Positions 30,851 through 40,339 of a stretch of DNA of 52,986 nt are shown piece by piece. Under the pieces are notes generated by a model. The model was not told where the DNA came from. It saw nothing but the letters and a program-made list of their open reading frames with translations, and did not search any database. Source of the DNA: Chara braunii (Eukaryota; Streptophyta; Charophyceae; Charales; Characeae); the NCBI GenBank assembly GCA_003427395.1, contig BFEA01000068.1:3221173-3274158 (forward strand), read 5' to 3'. Within the stretch, counting starts at the first letter, position 1. Each line of letters begins with the position of its first letter. Both the position numbers and the translations under genes were made by a program.

Positions 30851-31029
30851 CGTATCCTTTTCATGATCTAATAAACTCAATGTGTCAAAAAGGATCTGAT
30901 AATTTCGATACAATTCAATACTTCAAAACCAGCCATCCGCTGCTTTACGATATTGGCAGCACCTGGACTTCTTCTTTAATTAGGATATAGGAATTCAGGG
31001 ATTGTCGAACCTAGACTGATAACTGCTGA
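30851..31029. other. Unassigned DNA
   Basis: AT-rich stretch between two retroposons without a recognisable feature. Confidence 0.4.
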
Positions 31030-31575
31030 AGTTGCTTTGTTCTGTGCTCCTGGATTGCCGATGCCAGAACAACGCTGGCCGGAGCTGGGGCATTGCCCTG
31101 TAACCTGCAATTGGCAGGGGTGGGAGGCCTTGTAGAGAGATCTGGGGTTTGCTGAGGGAGGAAAGCAAGCCAATGGTGAACCAGGGGGGGCTACCTTGAC
31201 AACTTATGGGGTGGGGTTAGTCTGGGTAGTGAGAAGAGATCAGCTATGGCAGTGGGGGGATAGGTTTGTCTTGTTCCTGAGTTGCAATATCCTGGTAAGG
31301 GAGGGCTTGGAGTTGTTCAGGATTAGGAGTCCGGTATGGCTGACTTAGTATGAGTAGCTATATTCTTTGGTCATCATCACTGGTATCATTAGTATCATCA
31401 GCATTAGAATTTTCGAAGGTTTCTGATTTCGTAAGTGCTTGAAGCATTTTATTCTCTGGTTTTTCTCAGCTGAAGCCGGGTAATGACCCCGGTGTTACAA
31501 ACTGATGTATGTTCATATGGGACGCTGGGCCCGGTTCCCAGCACGTGCTGCTCCCCACGAATAGACTGGAGCTTT

Positions 31576-31607
<32 letters not shown>
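31030..31607 (+). mobile_element. Family C non-autonomous retroposon, copy 2
   Basis: It shares GCTGGCCGGAGCTGGGGCAT, GCCCTGTAACCT and GATCTGGGGTTTGCTGAGG with copy 1 at 14960. It ends in GGGACGCTGGGCCCGG, TTCCCAGCACGTGCTGCTCC and CCACGAATAGACTGGAGC, then a clean A run (31581-31607). No open frame or pol III box is seen. Confidence 0.8.
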
Positions 31608-31609
<2 letters not shown>

Positions 31610-32180
31610 CTGGGGGGGTTTAGTCACTGGTGGGGTCTAGTATCTGCAGTAGGGACAGGTATGGGCCACCGGAGTTCCTACTGATATTCGAATAGAACTG
31701 TCTAGTGACTATATATAAGGCTTAGACCCTGGGGTAAGGGTAGGGGTATAAGTCGCTCAGGCCAGTCCGAGTTCCGCCTGGCCTTGGGTAAGCTAGGGGA
31801 AGGACGGTAAGACTGTTTCAATGGGTGCTACCCTGTCTGAAACCTAGGGCCCAGAGTCTCTTGGGGCCTGTAGTAGATTGTCTGGGCCTGGCGTCTGAAG
31901 TTCCCATTCGACAAGGCTCGTCCGATTCCGGGCAACCTACCAGCCCTGGTGCCTATCACTGCTGTTCGGTCCAAGTTACCTGCCCCTTGGTAGGGTAATG
32001 GTCCTAAGTTCTGGTCACTCTGAGGTAGGATAGTGGGATAGGGGGTACTCTAGGAGTATTGACATGAGGATGGGATGGGAGGTGGTCTCATATTCCAGGA
32101 TACCCACGGCCTACTGCTCCAGGTGATCACTGTGTACTCAGTGACTGGCCTCTACAACACCATGGACTTCAAAAAAAAAA
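31608..32180 (+). mobile_element. 3' body of the composite retroposon (plus strand)
   Basis: It starts at the GACTGGGGGGG run, exactly where the tRNA-bearing copy at 30231 stops, and carries the body of the full copy at 18961-19510: GGGATATAAGTCGCTC-like words, GGTAAGCTAGGGGAAGGACG, GTGCTTATCACTGCTG and GGCCTCTACAACACC, then GACTTC plus an A run (32171-32188). It is a 5'-truncated copy. Confidence 0.8.
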
Positions 32181-32192
32181 AAAAAAAAGGAA

Positions 32193-32400
32193 AAACATTG
32201 TTACAAAAGCAAGACAAAATCAGTCGCCTAGCTGAATTGGTAAGGCACACAAGTGGCATTCATAAGGTTGTGGGTCCAGTCCCCACGGGCTGCCTGGGCC
32301 GCACTTGGTGACTGCCACCTGAAGAGAGCCCGGTGGCTTGATGTTACATGGAGGGGGGGGAAAAAGGGGAGACACAGTGGCAGCAATACCTTCTTCACCA
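32193..32400 (+). mobile_element. Second tRNA-SINE family, copy 2
   Basis: AACATTGTTACAAAAGCAAG, CAGTCGCCTAGCTGAATTGG, GGTTGTGGGTCCAGTCCCC, GGTGGCTTGATGTTACATGG and GGCAGCAATACCTTCTTCAC, colinear with copy 1. It lies directly behind the poly(A) of the previous element. Confidence 0.8.
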
Positions 32401-32732
32401 GAATGTAACATCTAGGCATTGTATTCGAAATTGAAAAAGATCTCTCTTCTAGATTTGGGTTGTTTTCATTGAGATAGAACTATACGTTGTATTTGAGTTG
32501 AATTCCCTGCGTTCTATTCGAGTTCGGCATTTTAAAAACCATCCTGAAGGTTGTGGCTGTTGCTGGTTTTTTTTTTTTTTTTTTTTGCCGAGGCTCCATC
32601 TTGTAGTGGGGAGCATCATGCACAAGCAGCCATGGCCAGAGTCCCACATATTATATGAGTACCAGTTTTTCAGGGAGCATGAAAAGGATCCTGCTCCCCA
32701 TGGACTAGTTTCCCCAGTGACCAAAAAGTTAC
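32401..32732. other. Unassigned DNA with T run and partial LINE tail
   Basis: TTGTATTCG and GTTCTATTCGAG words near 32415-32520 recall the foldback element at 22613. A T run (32569-32586) is followed by GAGGCTCCATCTTGTAGTGG and GGAGCATCATG, a minus-strand remnant of the LINE tail. Confidence 0.5.
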
Positions 32733-32978
32733 AATACGTTTCCCAGCCATTTTTCTACAACGCCGCTGCATGCATGCCGCGTCTGGCGGGATGTATCCAG
32801 GTGTGGCTTCACAAAAAATCTGTCCTGGCAAAACAGGCCTTGATATGCAACGCGATTTGCCAGGATGCATTATCTGTGGACCAGCACCCCGATATACAAC
32901 CCGCTGGACGCTGTGCACATGCAGCCGTGCTGTAGAAAAATGGCTGGGAAATGTACTGTGGTGGTTTAGTAGAATGTC
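32733..32978. mobile_element. Palindromic MITE, copy 1
   Basis: ACGTTTCCCAGCCATTTTTC at the left is matched by GAAAAATGGCTGGGAAATGT at the right, and the arms continue inward past GCATGC words for about 70-80 bp with mismatches. The right end reads GGTGGTTTA. Same family as 33768-34006. Confidence 0.75.
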
Positions 32979-33767
32979 CAGGCATTCAGCCCAATAAAAT
33001 GCCCATTGGGCATTATGTCCGGGGGGAAGAAGGTATTTCAACTGGCAGGCGCATGATGTTGGCATCCCCCACCCACCCACCCACCCACCCCAAAAAAATT
33101 AAAAAAAATGATGTTGGCATCCCCCACCCAGCCCCGATGGAGTTGGGGTAGCTGGAATTGCTCATTCATTCCTCTGGAAAGACAACGCCGAGGACAGCCA
33201 TGCCACCCAAATAGCTTGTCATGTGGGCTGCTCTCGCTCAGGTTGCTGGATCGCGATATGCGCTGGCAGCCCTACGGCTCAAGCGGATTGGTTCTTTTTT
33301 GTTTTCTTCTTCTTCTTTTTTTTTTTTCTTTTTTGGAAAAACACCGGTTGGGTCCCATCCCCTGGAGGTGACACGAGCAGCCTCCGGGGGATGGTTTCCC
33401 CACTGTATGATGGCTCCTTTCTATTAGTGGGGAGCATCAGTTTGCTGCGCAAGCGGATTACTAATCTGCTACGCAATCGTTCTTGCAAATCAACAGCGCT
33501 GGCAGAGTAGATGCTGAGGCTACTGGCCCCACACTAACCTCCTTGGCTGGACTCAGTCTTCTGGTTGGCAGATCGCACATGGCCTCTTCCTCTCCCAAGC
33601 AAAAGCTCTATGGAGCAGGCAGAAAGGGATGCCAACACATTTGGATCTAAAAAAAGCACATCTTGTGGCCAGAGTTTGAACAGCTCTAGCGGCGGGGCCC
33701 CCTTCCAGAACTATGGTGGCTTCTGCTGCTAGAAGTCAGGCGGCCACTATTTGGCAATAGTCAAACT
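32979..33767. other. Unassigned DNA with low-complexity tracts
   Basis: CCCACCCACCCACC repeats (33067-33090), a duplicated ATGATGTTGGCATCCCCCAC block (33053 and 33108), a T-rich tract (33295-33335) and a minus-strand tail remnant (TATTAGTGGGGAGCATCAG at 33422). No gene is seen. Confidence 0.5.
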
Positions 33768-34006
33768 AAACCACGAGTATGTTTCCCAGACGTTTTGCAG
33801 AAATGTGCCGTGCATGCAGGCACGGCGGGCGGGATTGTACCGGGGGGCCCATTTCGCCAGAACCCATCCTGGCAAAACGGGTGCCATGCGAGGCCTGATT
33901 TGCCTGGATGGATTTCAGACGAAATGGCACCCCGGTACAATCCCGCCCGCCATGCCTGCATGCACTGCGCATTTCTGCAAAATGATTGGGAAACGCACTG
34001 GTGGTT
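33768..34006. mobile_element. Palindromic MITE, copy 2
   Basis: Nearly the whole element is an inverted repeat. AAACCACGAGTATGTTTCCC at the left pairs with GGGAAACGCACTGGTGGTTT at the right; TTTGCAGAAATG pairs with CATTTCTGCAAAA; GGCGGGCGGGATTGTACCGG pairs with CCGGTACAATCCCGCCCGCC; and CATTTCG pairs with CGAAATG. The spacer is about 60 bp. Open frames on both strands here mirror each other and are not genes. Confidence 0.85.
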
Positions 34007-34216
34007 TCACGATCAGAATGGTGCCATTACCCTCTCACCGATGACCTTGGACCTTCTGGGTCAAGCATGAGATGGTAATTGTCAGGAGCCTATGGGTCAG
34101 GAGGAAGGTGATTGACTGTCTCCTGAGGAGCTGAAGGTCTATACGACATGAAATAAGTTGTGTCCGTCTCATTTCGGACTTCTGTATCCCCTGTACAAGA
34201 GACATCCTAGCCAGCT
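34007..34216. other. Unassigned DNA
   Basis: No recognisable feature between the palindromic MITE and the frame that begins at 34217. Confidence 0.4.
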
Positions 34217-34670
34217 ATGAAAAACTGTCTTGTGTTTATCCCTTGGTTGTGGTGGAGTTGTCTGTGTACGGGACTGCATAGGTATCAAAGGGTACTCTTG
34301 ATTGGCTTGGCCATATCACATAGATCCCTTCTGTGGAAGGTCCCTTCAGGAGCCCACAATATTATTACTACGGGAGCAAAGTGTTATGAGGTGAAGAGAA
34401 TCTGTTACCCACATCGTAGGAGAGACAACGCAGAAGTATTTTCCTATCTGAGTAATAGATCACCCGTACGTGAACTGCTGGATTTTTCACCCATCCGTGG
34501 AGTGACAATGGACATACCCCCACACGTCCAGTGGGGTAATGACCCAAATGACAAGGGTTCAGAGTTGGAGAAATGCATAAGGGTTCAGTTCAAAAGTAAG
34601 GAACTGAAACTACTCACCCAGGGCTTCATGCACAGACTGATTTTGTGTACCGATAAGCACGCCATCTTTT
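34217..34670 (+). CDS. Unrecognised open frame, possibly an eroded exon
   Basis: About 150 codons are open before a T run. From roughly 34385 on the residues look protein-like and non-repetitive (YEVKRICYPHRRRDNAEVFS, then DIPPHVQWGNDPNDKGSELE and KCIRVQFKSKELKLL). I do not recognise a family. No start context, splice site or partner exon can be argued. It may be a captured gene fragment or chance. Confidence 0.25.
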
Positions 34671-34900
34671 TTTTCTTTTTTTTTTTTTCTGGGAAACCTC
34701 CCAGCGCTACTACCAGGGTTGATATGAGCAGCCCCTGATAGTCACCCCGCGGTGGTTGCTCCGATCTATTGGTGGGGAGCTGTACCTGCTGGAAATCAGG
34801 TCCAGCGTCCCTTACAACAGGCACCGACTCAACGCTTCTCCCCATTATGGCCGGGGGAACCTGAGTCAACGGCATTGATTGCTTCCTTTCTGGAAGGATA
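34671..34900 (-). mobile_element. LINE 3' end fragment, minus strand
   Basis: A T run (34669-34689) is followed, on the minus strand, by the LINE tail at 34811-34745: GGGACGCTGGACC, CAGGTACAGCTCCCC, ACCAATAGATCGGAGC. Upstream on the element, ATTATGGCCGGGGGAACCTG and GGCATTGATTGCTTCC match 3' UTR words of LINE-2 and LINE-3. Confidence 0.75.
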
Positions 34901-35202
34901 TACCCCTGCTCAGCCCCTGTGTGCCTCTGGCTCGCTGGCCCTGTTTGTTGAGGATTCAGATGCCGGGGCACACGCCCTGAGCATTGGGAGACCCCAGGGG
35001 ATCGACGGAGCGAGCTGTGGAGGGCGTGCGGGGTGCCGCCAGACGACTGGGCCCGTTCCGTCAGTGCATTGAACTCGTGAGATGGTGTCGGGGAAGCGGG
35101 CTGACTCTCTGTTGACTGTTGTTGCCATTGACGATGTTGTCAGGAAGCCAGGCTGGCTTTAGTTTGACTGTCATCGTGGCCGTTGAGAGGCGCTTCGATG
35201 CT
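34901..35202. other. Unassigned DNA
   Basis: Sequence between two minus-strand LINE tails. It may be further LINE 3' UTR, but I cannot show this. Confidence 0.35.
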
Positions 35203-35348
35203 TTTTTTTTTTTTTTTTTTTTTTTTTGGACAAGCACCCCCTGCCAGTGCTAGTGCTGCTGATAAGAGCAGACAGCACTATCACCGGAGGAGAGGCTCCA
35301 TCTATTGGTGGGGAGCGTCGCCTGCTGGAAATCGGGTCCAGCGCCCCG
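35203..35348 (-). repeat. LINE tail with poly(A), minus strand
   Basis: A T run at 35203-35227 is followed by CCCCCTGCCAGTGCTAGTGC, GATAAGAGCAGACAGCAC, GGCTCCATCTATTGGTGGGG and CTGGAAATCGGGTCCAGCG. This is the full tail in reverse. No LINE protein lies upstream of it. Confidence 0.85.
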
Positions 35349-35398
35349 TTTTACAGAAAAACTGGAACCAATGACTGTGAGTAGCTGTGGGACCTGCT

Positions 35399-35645
35399 AA
35401 TGTTCTGGTGCAACTCAGATTGCTGTTGCTTCTGGGGATCTTGCTCATGCGCAACGCTCTGTTTCGCCATAGATTGCTGCTGCAACTTCTGTTGTTGTCT
35501 TTGACGGGGCTCTGCACTGCTGATGTTCTGTTACACCTCGGTTACTGTTGCTGCTCCTAATCTTGCTCTCACTTAACGCTCTGTTGCGCCATAGGTCGCT
35601 GCTGCTACTTTGTCGCGTGGACGCACGCACTCTGCCCTGGCGTAC
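35399..35645. repeat. Tandem repeat of 123 bp
   Basis: Two diverged units begin ATGTTCTGGTGCAACTCAG (35399) and ATGTTCTGTTACACCTCGG (35522), and both continue to AACGCTCTGTT, CGCCATAG and TTGCTGCTGC-like words. The period is 41 codons, and the minus strand reads WRNRALSESKIRSSNSN in the repeats, which may be the remains of a repeat protein. A single N at 35660 is followed by a G run. Confidence 0.65.
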
Positions 35646-35739
35646 CAGAGGTCCCAATCNGGGGGGGGGGGGGTTCATGGCCAAGATCGCACCTGTTCCC
35701 TTGATGCCAACTTTGTTTCCAGAACCGCACTGATGCCTT

Positions 35740-37090
35740 TGAGGGGGGAATTCTTCATGGAAGGTAGATTACGATGTGGTCGGAGTGGTGAATGCTGTGG
35801 GCCAGGCTTTCCTCCTGCTGCATTGCTCGCAGCCGAGAGTTAGTGTCCACACCAGTGTCCCAGTTGAGCTCCAATTGCAGCTGGCTTATTGATGCTATTT
35901 GGCCCTCGCCAACTTGAAGAGTCATTGAGACAAAACTTTGGATGATGTATGGCTGTTTCTCTGGGTTCGCTTTCCTGTCTCGTGTGGTTTGAACCCAGTC
36001 GCTGCAGTCACTATGTACTCCGTTTCTAGCAGCTATATAAGGCCGGCCCAGGCCTGAGGCACGGGCACGCTCGTCTACCCTATCGTTTCTTGGCAACGTC
36101 GCTTCCATATACCGCCCACAGGGAGGATATCCTCAACCTTTGGAAGAGTTTTAGTTCTCATTCAGTTCAGTCGTGCTGGGGAGTGAGGTCCGTGAGCCTT
36201 GTCAGGTGCTCTTCGGGCAACATTTTGCCTGTGACCGCTGTCCAAGCGGGCGGTTCTCTCCCAAATTTGTTTGGCATTTACGCAGGTGAGCAGGCAGTGC
36301 CGCATGTCTTCGACCTGACAGTGTGGTGTGTCGCACAGGGTGCATACCTCCTGTGCGGGGTTCCTGTTATGGCTGCTCCTTCTGCTGAGCCAGTGGTTCA
36401 CCGGGAGGGCCAGGTTAAGAATGAGTCACCGCATGCTTCTCATTGGGACATTTCTGACGGATAGGATGGGGGGCCATGGGAATTTGGGAAGTACGGGTAG
36501 TGAAATTTGCAAGTGCTTTGGCCATTTCTGAGATAGGGTAGGGGAGAGAGCCCCCGACCTTCTTCGAAGTTTGTACCTCAGTCTGGTCATATAACATTGA
36601 CAAAATCCATACTGGCATATTTTATCTTATTAAGGCAAAGGGCAAGCCACTGTAGTACGTGAGTGTTTTTCGGTCGAGACCACATGCCATTGGCTGTCAC
36701 TACTAATTACAGTACTATCATGTATACATCTTGAAAGGTCCATTCACAGCTGGCGGTCTTAAAAGAGTTTGTACACAAGCAGGCAAATAGAACTGGGTTG
36801 GAAGGACCAGTAGGGGAGCCAGTCTGTGCAGCAACGGCTCCATACATAGTTAACAATAGCAACCACTGGACATCATCACGGAGCTGGTCAGGTCATGGCT
36901 CCACGCCATAGACGGATTACAGGGGGACCTGAGGGACCGGCTTCCCACCATCTTGGGAATAGCAAAAAGAATTGAAGGCATTGTCTCTTCCGGCAAACGA
37001 GACGCAGCAACCTTCGCTAAAGGCATCCAGTGATCAGTGCAGTGTCCCAAGGGAGGGATATCCAATCCCCCCAAGCAGGCGATACCTTCA
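35740..37090 (-). pseudogene. LINE-6: minus-strand LINE fragment
   Basis: Segments read GGLDIPPLGHCTDHWMPLAK and VAASRLPEE (36970-37074), the region after the RT thumb. Then EVQTSKKVGGSLPYPISEMA (36500-36590), then NHWLSRRSSHNRNPAQE and the zinc knuckle CTLCDTPHCQVEDMRHCLLT with C (36230-36390), then RIWKRRCQETIG (36070-36110). The order is that of a LINE C-terminal half. Stops and shifts interrupt it. Sequence similarity to the LINE-1 clade is low, so it is another family. The downstream end is uncertain. Confidence 0.7.
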
Positions 37091-37207
37091 ACCCGGTCCC
37101 GACGCTAGTAGTTGACGGTGCCTAAGGGTGACCTGCAACAGGCGCAGTTGGGAAGCTCTGCCCAGAGGGAGGGGGCAGAGACTGTCAGCTCTTTTGCAGA
37201 AGCAACC
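37091..37207. other. Unassigned DNA
   Basis: Nothing recognised between LINE-6 and the small TIR element. Confidence 0.4.
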
Positions 37208-37342
37208 TAAGGGCATACTCACACTAGCACTTTCCAAAATGGATCAGACCGCAATTTCGGCCACACCTGTATGCCTCTGGCTGCAATTTCGTCCAGAAAT
37301 AAGTAAAAAAGACTAAAAAGTCCTAGTGTGAGTATGACCTAA
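37208..37342. mobile_element. PIF/Harbinger-type MITE
   Basis: A 129-bp element (37211-37339) has inverted ends GGGCATACTCACACTAG and its counterpart GGTCATACTCACACTAG, and TAA on both sides (37208-37210 and 37340-37342). A 3-bp TWA duplication with GGG/C ends is the signature of PIF/Harbinger MITEs. Two Harbinger transposase pseudogenes lie 8-12 kb away. The left end also occurs at 24029. Confidence 0.8.
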
Positions 37343-38031
37343 GATGCAGATAACCATTAATGTATCAACATCCGCCGCCCGTGCACAAGAAAGTGGAACA
37401 GATTGACAATCGTTGTCTCAACAACTAGCTTAGCGCTTAGCTCAGTTGGTACACCCATAAACTGTTGAAATGCAGACGTGAGTTCGAATCCAGATGAAAG
37501 AAGAAAAAGAAACAAAAAGGAAAAATGATCAAAATCCTTGTCTCAATTGTCTCTTGCAGCCTTCCCATCGGTACAAGAGATGCAGGTGCAGCAGTTGTTG
37601 CCTGGGAGTTTGTACCAAGACAGGCTACTGACGGGGTCTGAGCACATTCAATAGCAGTTGAGGCTGGCGAGCTTTGTCTGGGGGGGGGAGGGGGGGGGGG
37701 AGCAAAGACAAATTACACAAATTAGCCCCCATGCAAGGGGAAGCGCAGAACTCGTAACATCACTGGACATGTAAGGTCTCCGAGCATCACAGCGCAAGTA
37801 CCGGAGTCAAGCCGTGAACCTCTGCATCAACAAACACATTCAGTCCCTTCAATGGCACGGGTGAAAAGTATTCTTCAGAGTGCGACACATGTCACTCACC
37901 TAACCATCCAGCTCCAGAAAAGCTCCAACAACGATTGTTGTTTATCTTGTTTATGACACTGAGTCAAGCCGTGAATCTCTGCCTCGACAGTTACAGTTAA
38001 CCGCTACTCTGGTACAATCTGAGAGTTAAAG
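37343..38031. other. Unassigned DNA with G run
   Basis: Apart from the tRNA-like site at 37433 and a G-rich run (37679-37701) I see nothing. Confidence 0.45.
37433..37494 (+). tRNA. tRNA-like sequence, probably a pseudogene or SINE remnant
   Basis: GCGCTTAGCTCAGTTGGTAC has a good A box, and GACGTGAGTTCGAATCC a good B box, 30 bp apart. The 3' side (AGATGAAAG) does not pair with the 5' side as an acceptor stem, so a working tRNA is unlikely. Confidence 0.5.
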
Positions 38032-38188
38032 TTAAACCACTGGTACCTCAGCCATATACAGGCCACGGGAAAAGATAAAGTGGAATGTCTCGACTTGGAT
38101 GAATTTGGGCCCTCCAGTCGAGGCCCGTTCATCCGAGCGCGTGAAGGCGCGTTACCCGCCACGACTGTCGGAGGTACTGGTGGTTTAA
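38032..38188. mobile_element. Small TIR element with TTAA target duplication
   Basis: TTAA at 38032-38035 and 38185-38188 flank a 149-bp element whose ends are ACCACTGGTACCTCAGCC and, in reverse complement, ACCACCAGTACCTCCGAC (14 of 18 alike). A second inner stem is formed by CGGATGAACGGGCC and its partner. TTAA duplications are typical of piggyBac; a PIF-like element with a 3-bp duplication remains possible. Confidence 0.7.
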
Positions 38189-38967
38189 GTGAAGGTCCTC
38201 CTTTTTTGTAGTTTAAAGAAGGAAAAAATGTCTGGGCAGTTGGTAGTGTTTCCTTTTTTTCTTTTTTGTTTTTCAGACTTTTTCTCTCTTTTTCCTGAGA
38301 GGAACAACTCGCTACAGAAAAGGTGTTGCAGATCTTGTCATTTTATTGTAAAATAAAACTCAGACTCTCAGACAGAATATTGATATTTTTTCCCATGGCT
38401 CTTTTTGTGTGACAGGGAGAATGCCTTGACTTATCATCATTGCACTAACAGGCCCCAGGTAAAATGTAATGGATCAGACAACCCGAGTGGCGATTCACGA
38501 GGTACAAGTATGCCAGAGGGAAACACAAACGGTATGCCTAACACAGACAGATCTGACTATACACCAGGATCTGCTGGAACCTTAGCATAATAAGCAGAAT
38601 CAACTGATGCAGATGTTTTGTCACATATCGTAAAGGTGCAGACCAGAACAAGAACCGACCTCTCTCACATAGTATAAGATAGCGCAGCGGAAGGCTGATA
38701 TACCAATGTTCCGAACAATCAATGTTGCAATGCAGACCAAACATACATCATCATTATTCCATGGTGTGAAGGGGCCTGGCGCTCACACAGGAAGAATGCG
38801 CCAGTCCCCAACCATACACAGACGAAGAGGAGGGGGTTTAAACGAAGAAGAGGGGAAGATGGGAATGTTGTCAACACCAAGTCTTCGGTACAGGTCCCAA
38901 ATAATCCCTCGTCCAATGTCTCAATCCCAACGTCGAGTCTGAATCCAAATGTCGTCAAGTCCCAAAG

Positions 38968-38974
<7 letters not shown>
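38189..38974. other. Unassigned DNA with an echo of the 40-kb repeats
   Basis: GACTATACACCAGGATCTGC, TGGAACCTTAGC and ACTGATGCAGATG (38555-38620) match words of the repeat array at 40251-40340. No gene is seen. Confidence 0.5.
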
Positions 38975-39021
<47 letters not shown>

Positions 39022-39348
39022 NNNNNNNNNNNNNNNNNNNNNNNNNNNNNNNNNNNNNNNNNNNNNNNNNNNNNNNNNNNNNNNNNNNNNNNNNNNNNNN
39101 NNNNNNNNNNNNNNNNNNNNNNNNNNNNNNNNNNNNNNNNNNNNNNNNNNNNNNNNNNNNNNNNNNNNNNNNNNNNNNNNNNNNNNNNNNNNNNNNNNNN
39201 NNNNNNNNNNNNNNNNNNNNNNNNNNNNNNNNNNNNNNNNNNNNNNNNNNNNNNNNNNNNNNNNNNNNNNNNNNNNNNNNNNNNNNNNNNNNNNNNNNNN
39301 NNNNNNNNNNNNNNNNNNNNNNNNNNNNNNNNNNNNNNNNNNNNNNNN
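38975..39348. other. (CT)n microsatellite and assembly gap
   Basis: CT dinucleotides run from about 38975 to 39021 into 327 Ns (39022-39348). Frames translated across the gap are artefacts. Confidence 0.9.
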
Positions 39349-39833
39349 GTACTAACCTGTGAAGGTGGCGCCTTGTTGCAGGTACATCGAAGACGAAGCT
39401 GGAGCTATGGCGCCAGAGATAAGTCTTGCTGGCCTCCGCCAACCATCTCTCTCTCTCCAACGCTACTCTAGCTCCAAATAGCGCCCAGCGCTGAAGACTA
39501 CTGCTAACGCTACTACTACTGCTGCAGCGCTCCTCCAGAGTGCTGCTGCCAAATCCTGAAGACTGCCTCCTGCCTCCTGCAAGTGAAGTGCCTGGGAAGT
39601 CCCTATGAACTACCTCGTGACTGCCTGCAGCCTGCAGGGCGGGCCAGTATTATATAGTGCTGGCTCGTCCAGGAGGCTGCTCTTGCCAATGCCAAAACGT
39701 GCCAGACCCTGGTGTTGAAGTTCAAACAAAGGTTGTCTTGAAAACAGGCCCAAAATGGCCTGTGCTAAAACCCTGGTCTGGTGCCTAAGTTTCAGGGCAG
39801 GTCAACTTTATGAGGGCTTGAAAATGGCCCTCG
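39349..39833 (-). promoter_or_regulatory. LTR- or promoter-like region on the minus strand
   Basis: On the minus strand a TATA-like CTATATAATA (39648-39657) is followed by a leader without long frames, a GA tract, and CACAGGTTAGTAC at the gap edge, which could be a splice donor or simply chance. It lies downstream of the 46-bp array in the same orientation. No matching second LTR was found. Confidence 0.35.
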
Positions 39834-40020
39834 TTTTCAGGCTTTTAGGCTGAAACGACAAAGGGCCTGTAGGCCCTCATTTTCAGGCTTTCAGGCTGAA
39901 ACGACACAGGGCCTGTAGGCCCTTGTTTTCAGGCTTTCAGGCTGTTAACGACACGGGCCCTGTAGGCCCTTGTTTTCAGGCTTTCAGGCTGAAAACGACA
40001 CAGGGCCTGTGGGGCCCTTA
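39834..40020. repeat. 46-bp tandem repeat, four units
   Basis: TTTTCAGGCTTTCAGGCTGA plus AACGACACAGGGCCTGTAGG plus CCCTTG starts at 39834, 39880, 39926 and 39973. Each unit holds a GGGCCTGTAGGCCC near-palindrome. Words such as GGGCCT and AACGACAC also occur in the candidate 3' LTR at 51960-52080. Confidence 0.9.
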
Positions 40021-40339
40021 CTTTTCCTTGTTTGGTCGGGCCTTGCAGGCCAGTGTGGATGCGCAGTATGCCACATGTTTCCTGCTCAGTCATACCACCA
40101 GAGGTCATTGGGCCTCATACCGGGGTCAATTCAGAGTCGTCATTGTTGTGACGTCACCTCCCCCATTACAGTACAGGTGGACCTTACAGGAAATCGAACT
40201 CGAGTGTGATCAGCAGCAACTGATGCAGATGATTCCTGCTCCGTCACACGACTAGAGGTCTGACTCTACACCAGGATCTTCTGGAACCTGAGCGTAATCA
40301 GCAGCAACTGATCCAGATGATTCCTGATCCATCACACGA
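40021..40339. repeat. Diverged partial units before the 257-bp array
   Basis: CCAGAGGTCATTGGGCCTCA (40098) and TAGAGGTCTGACTCTACACC (40252) start partial units related to the array that follows. They share ACGTCACCTCCCCCA, AGGTGGACCTTACAG and AATCAGCAGCAACTGATCC. Confidence 0.7.

Noticed and set aside
33751-34070. Four overlapping frames on both strands with similar protein sequence
   Set aside because: The region is a palindrome, so each strand encodes nearly the same frames. This is structure, not coding.
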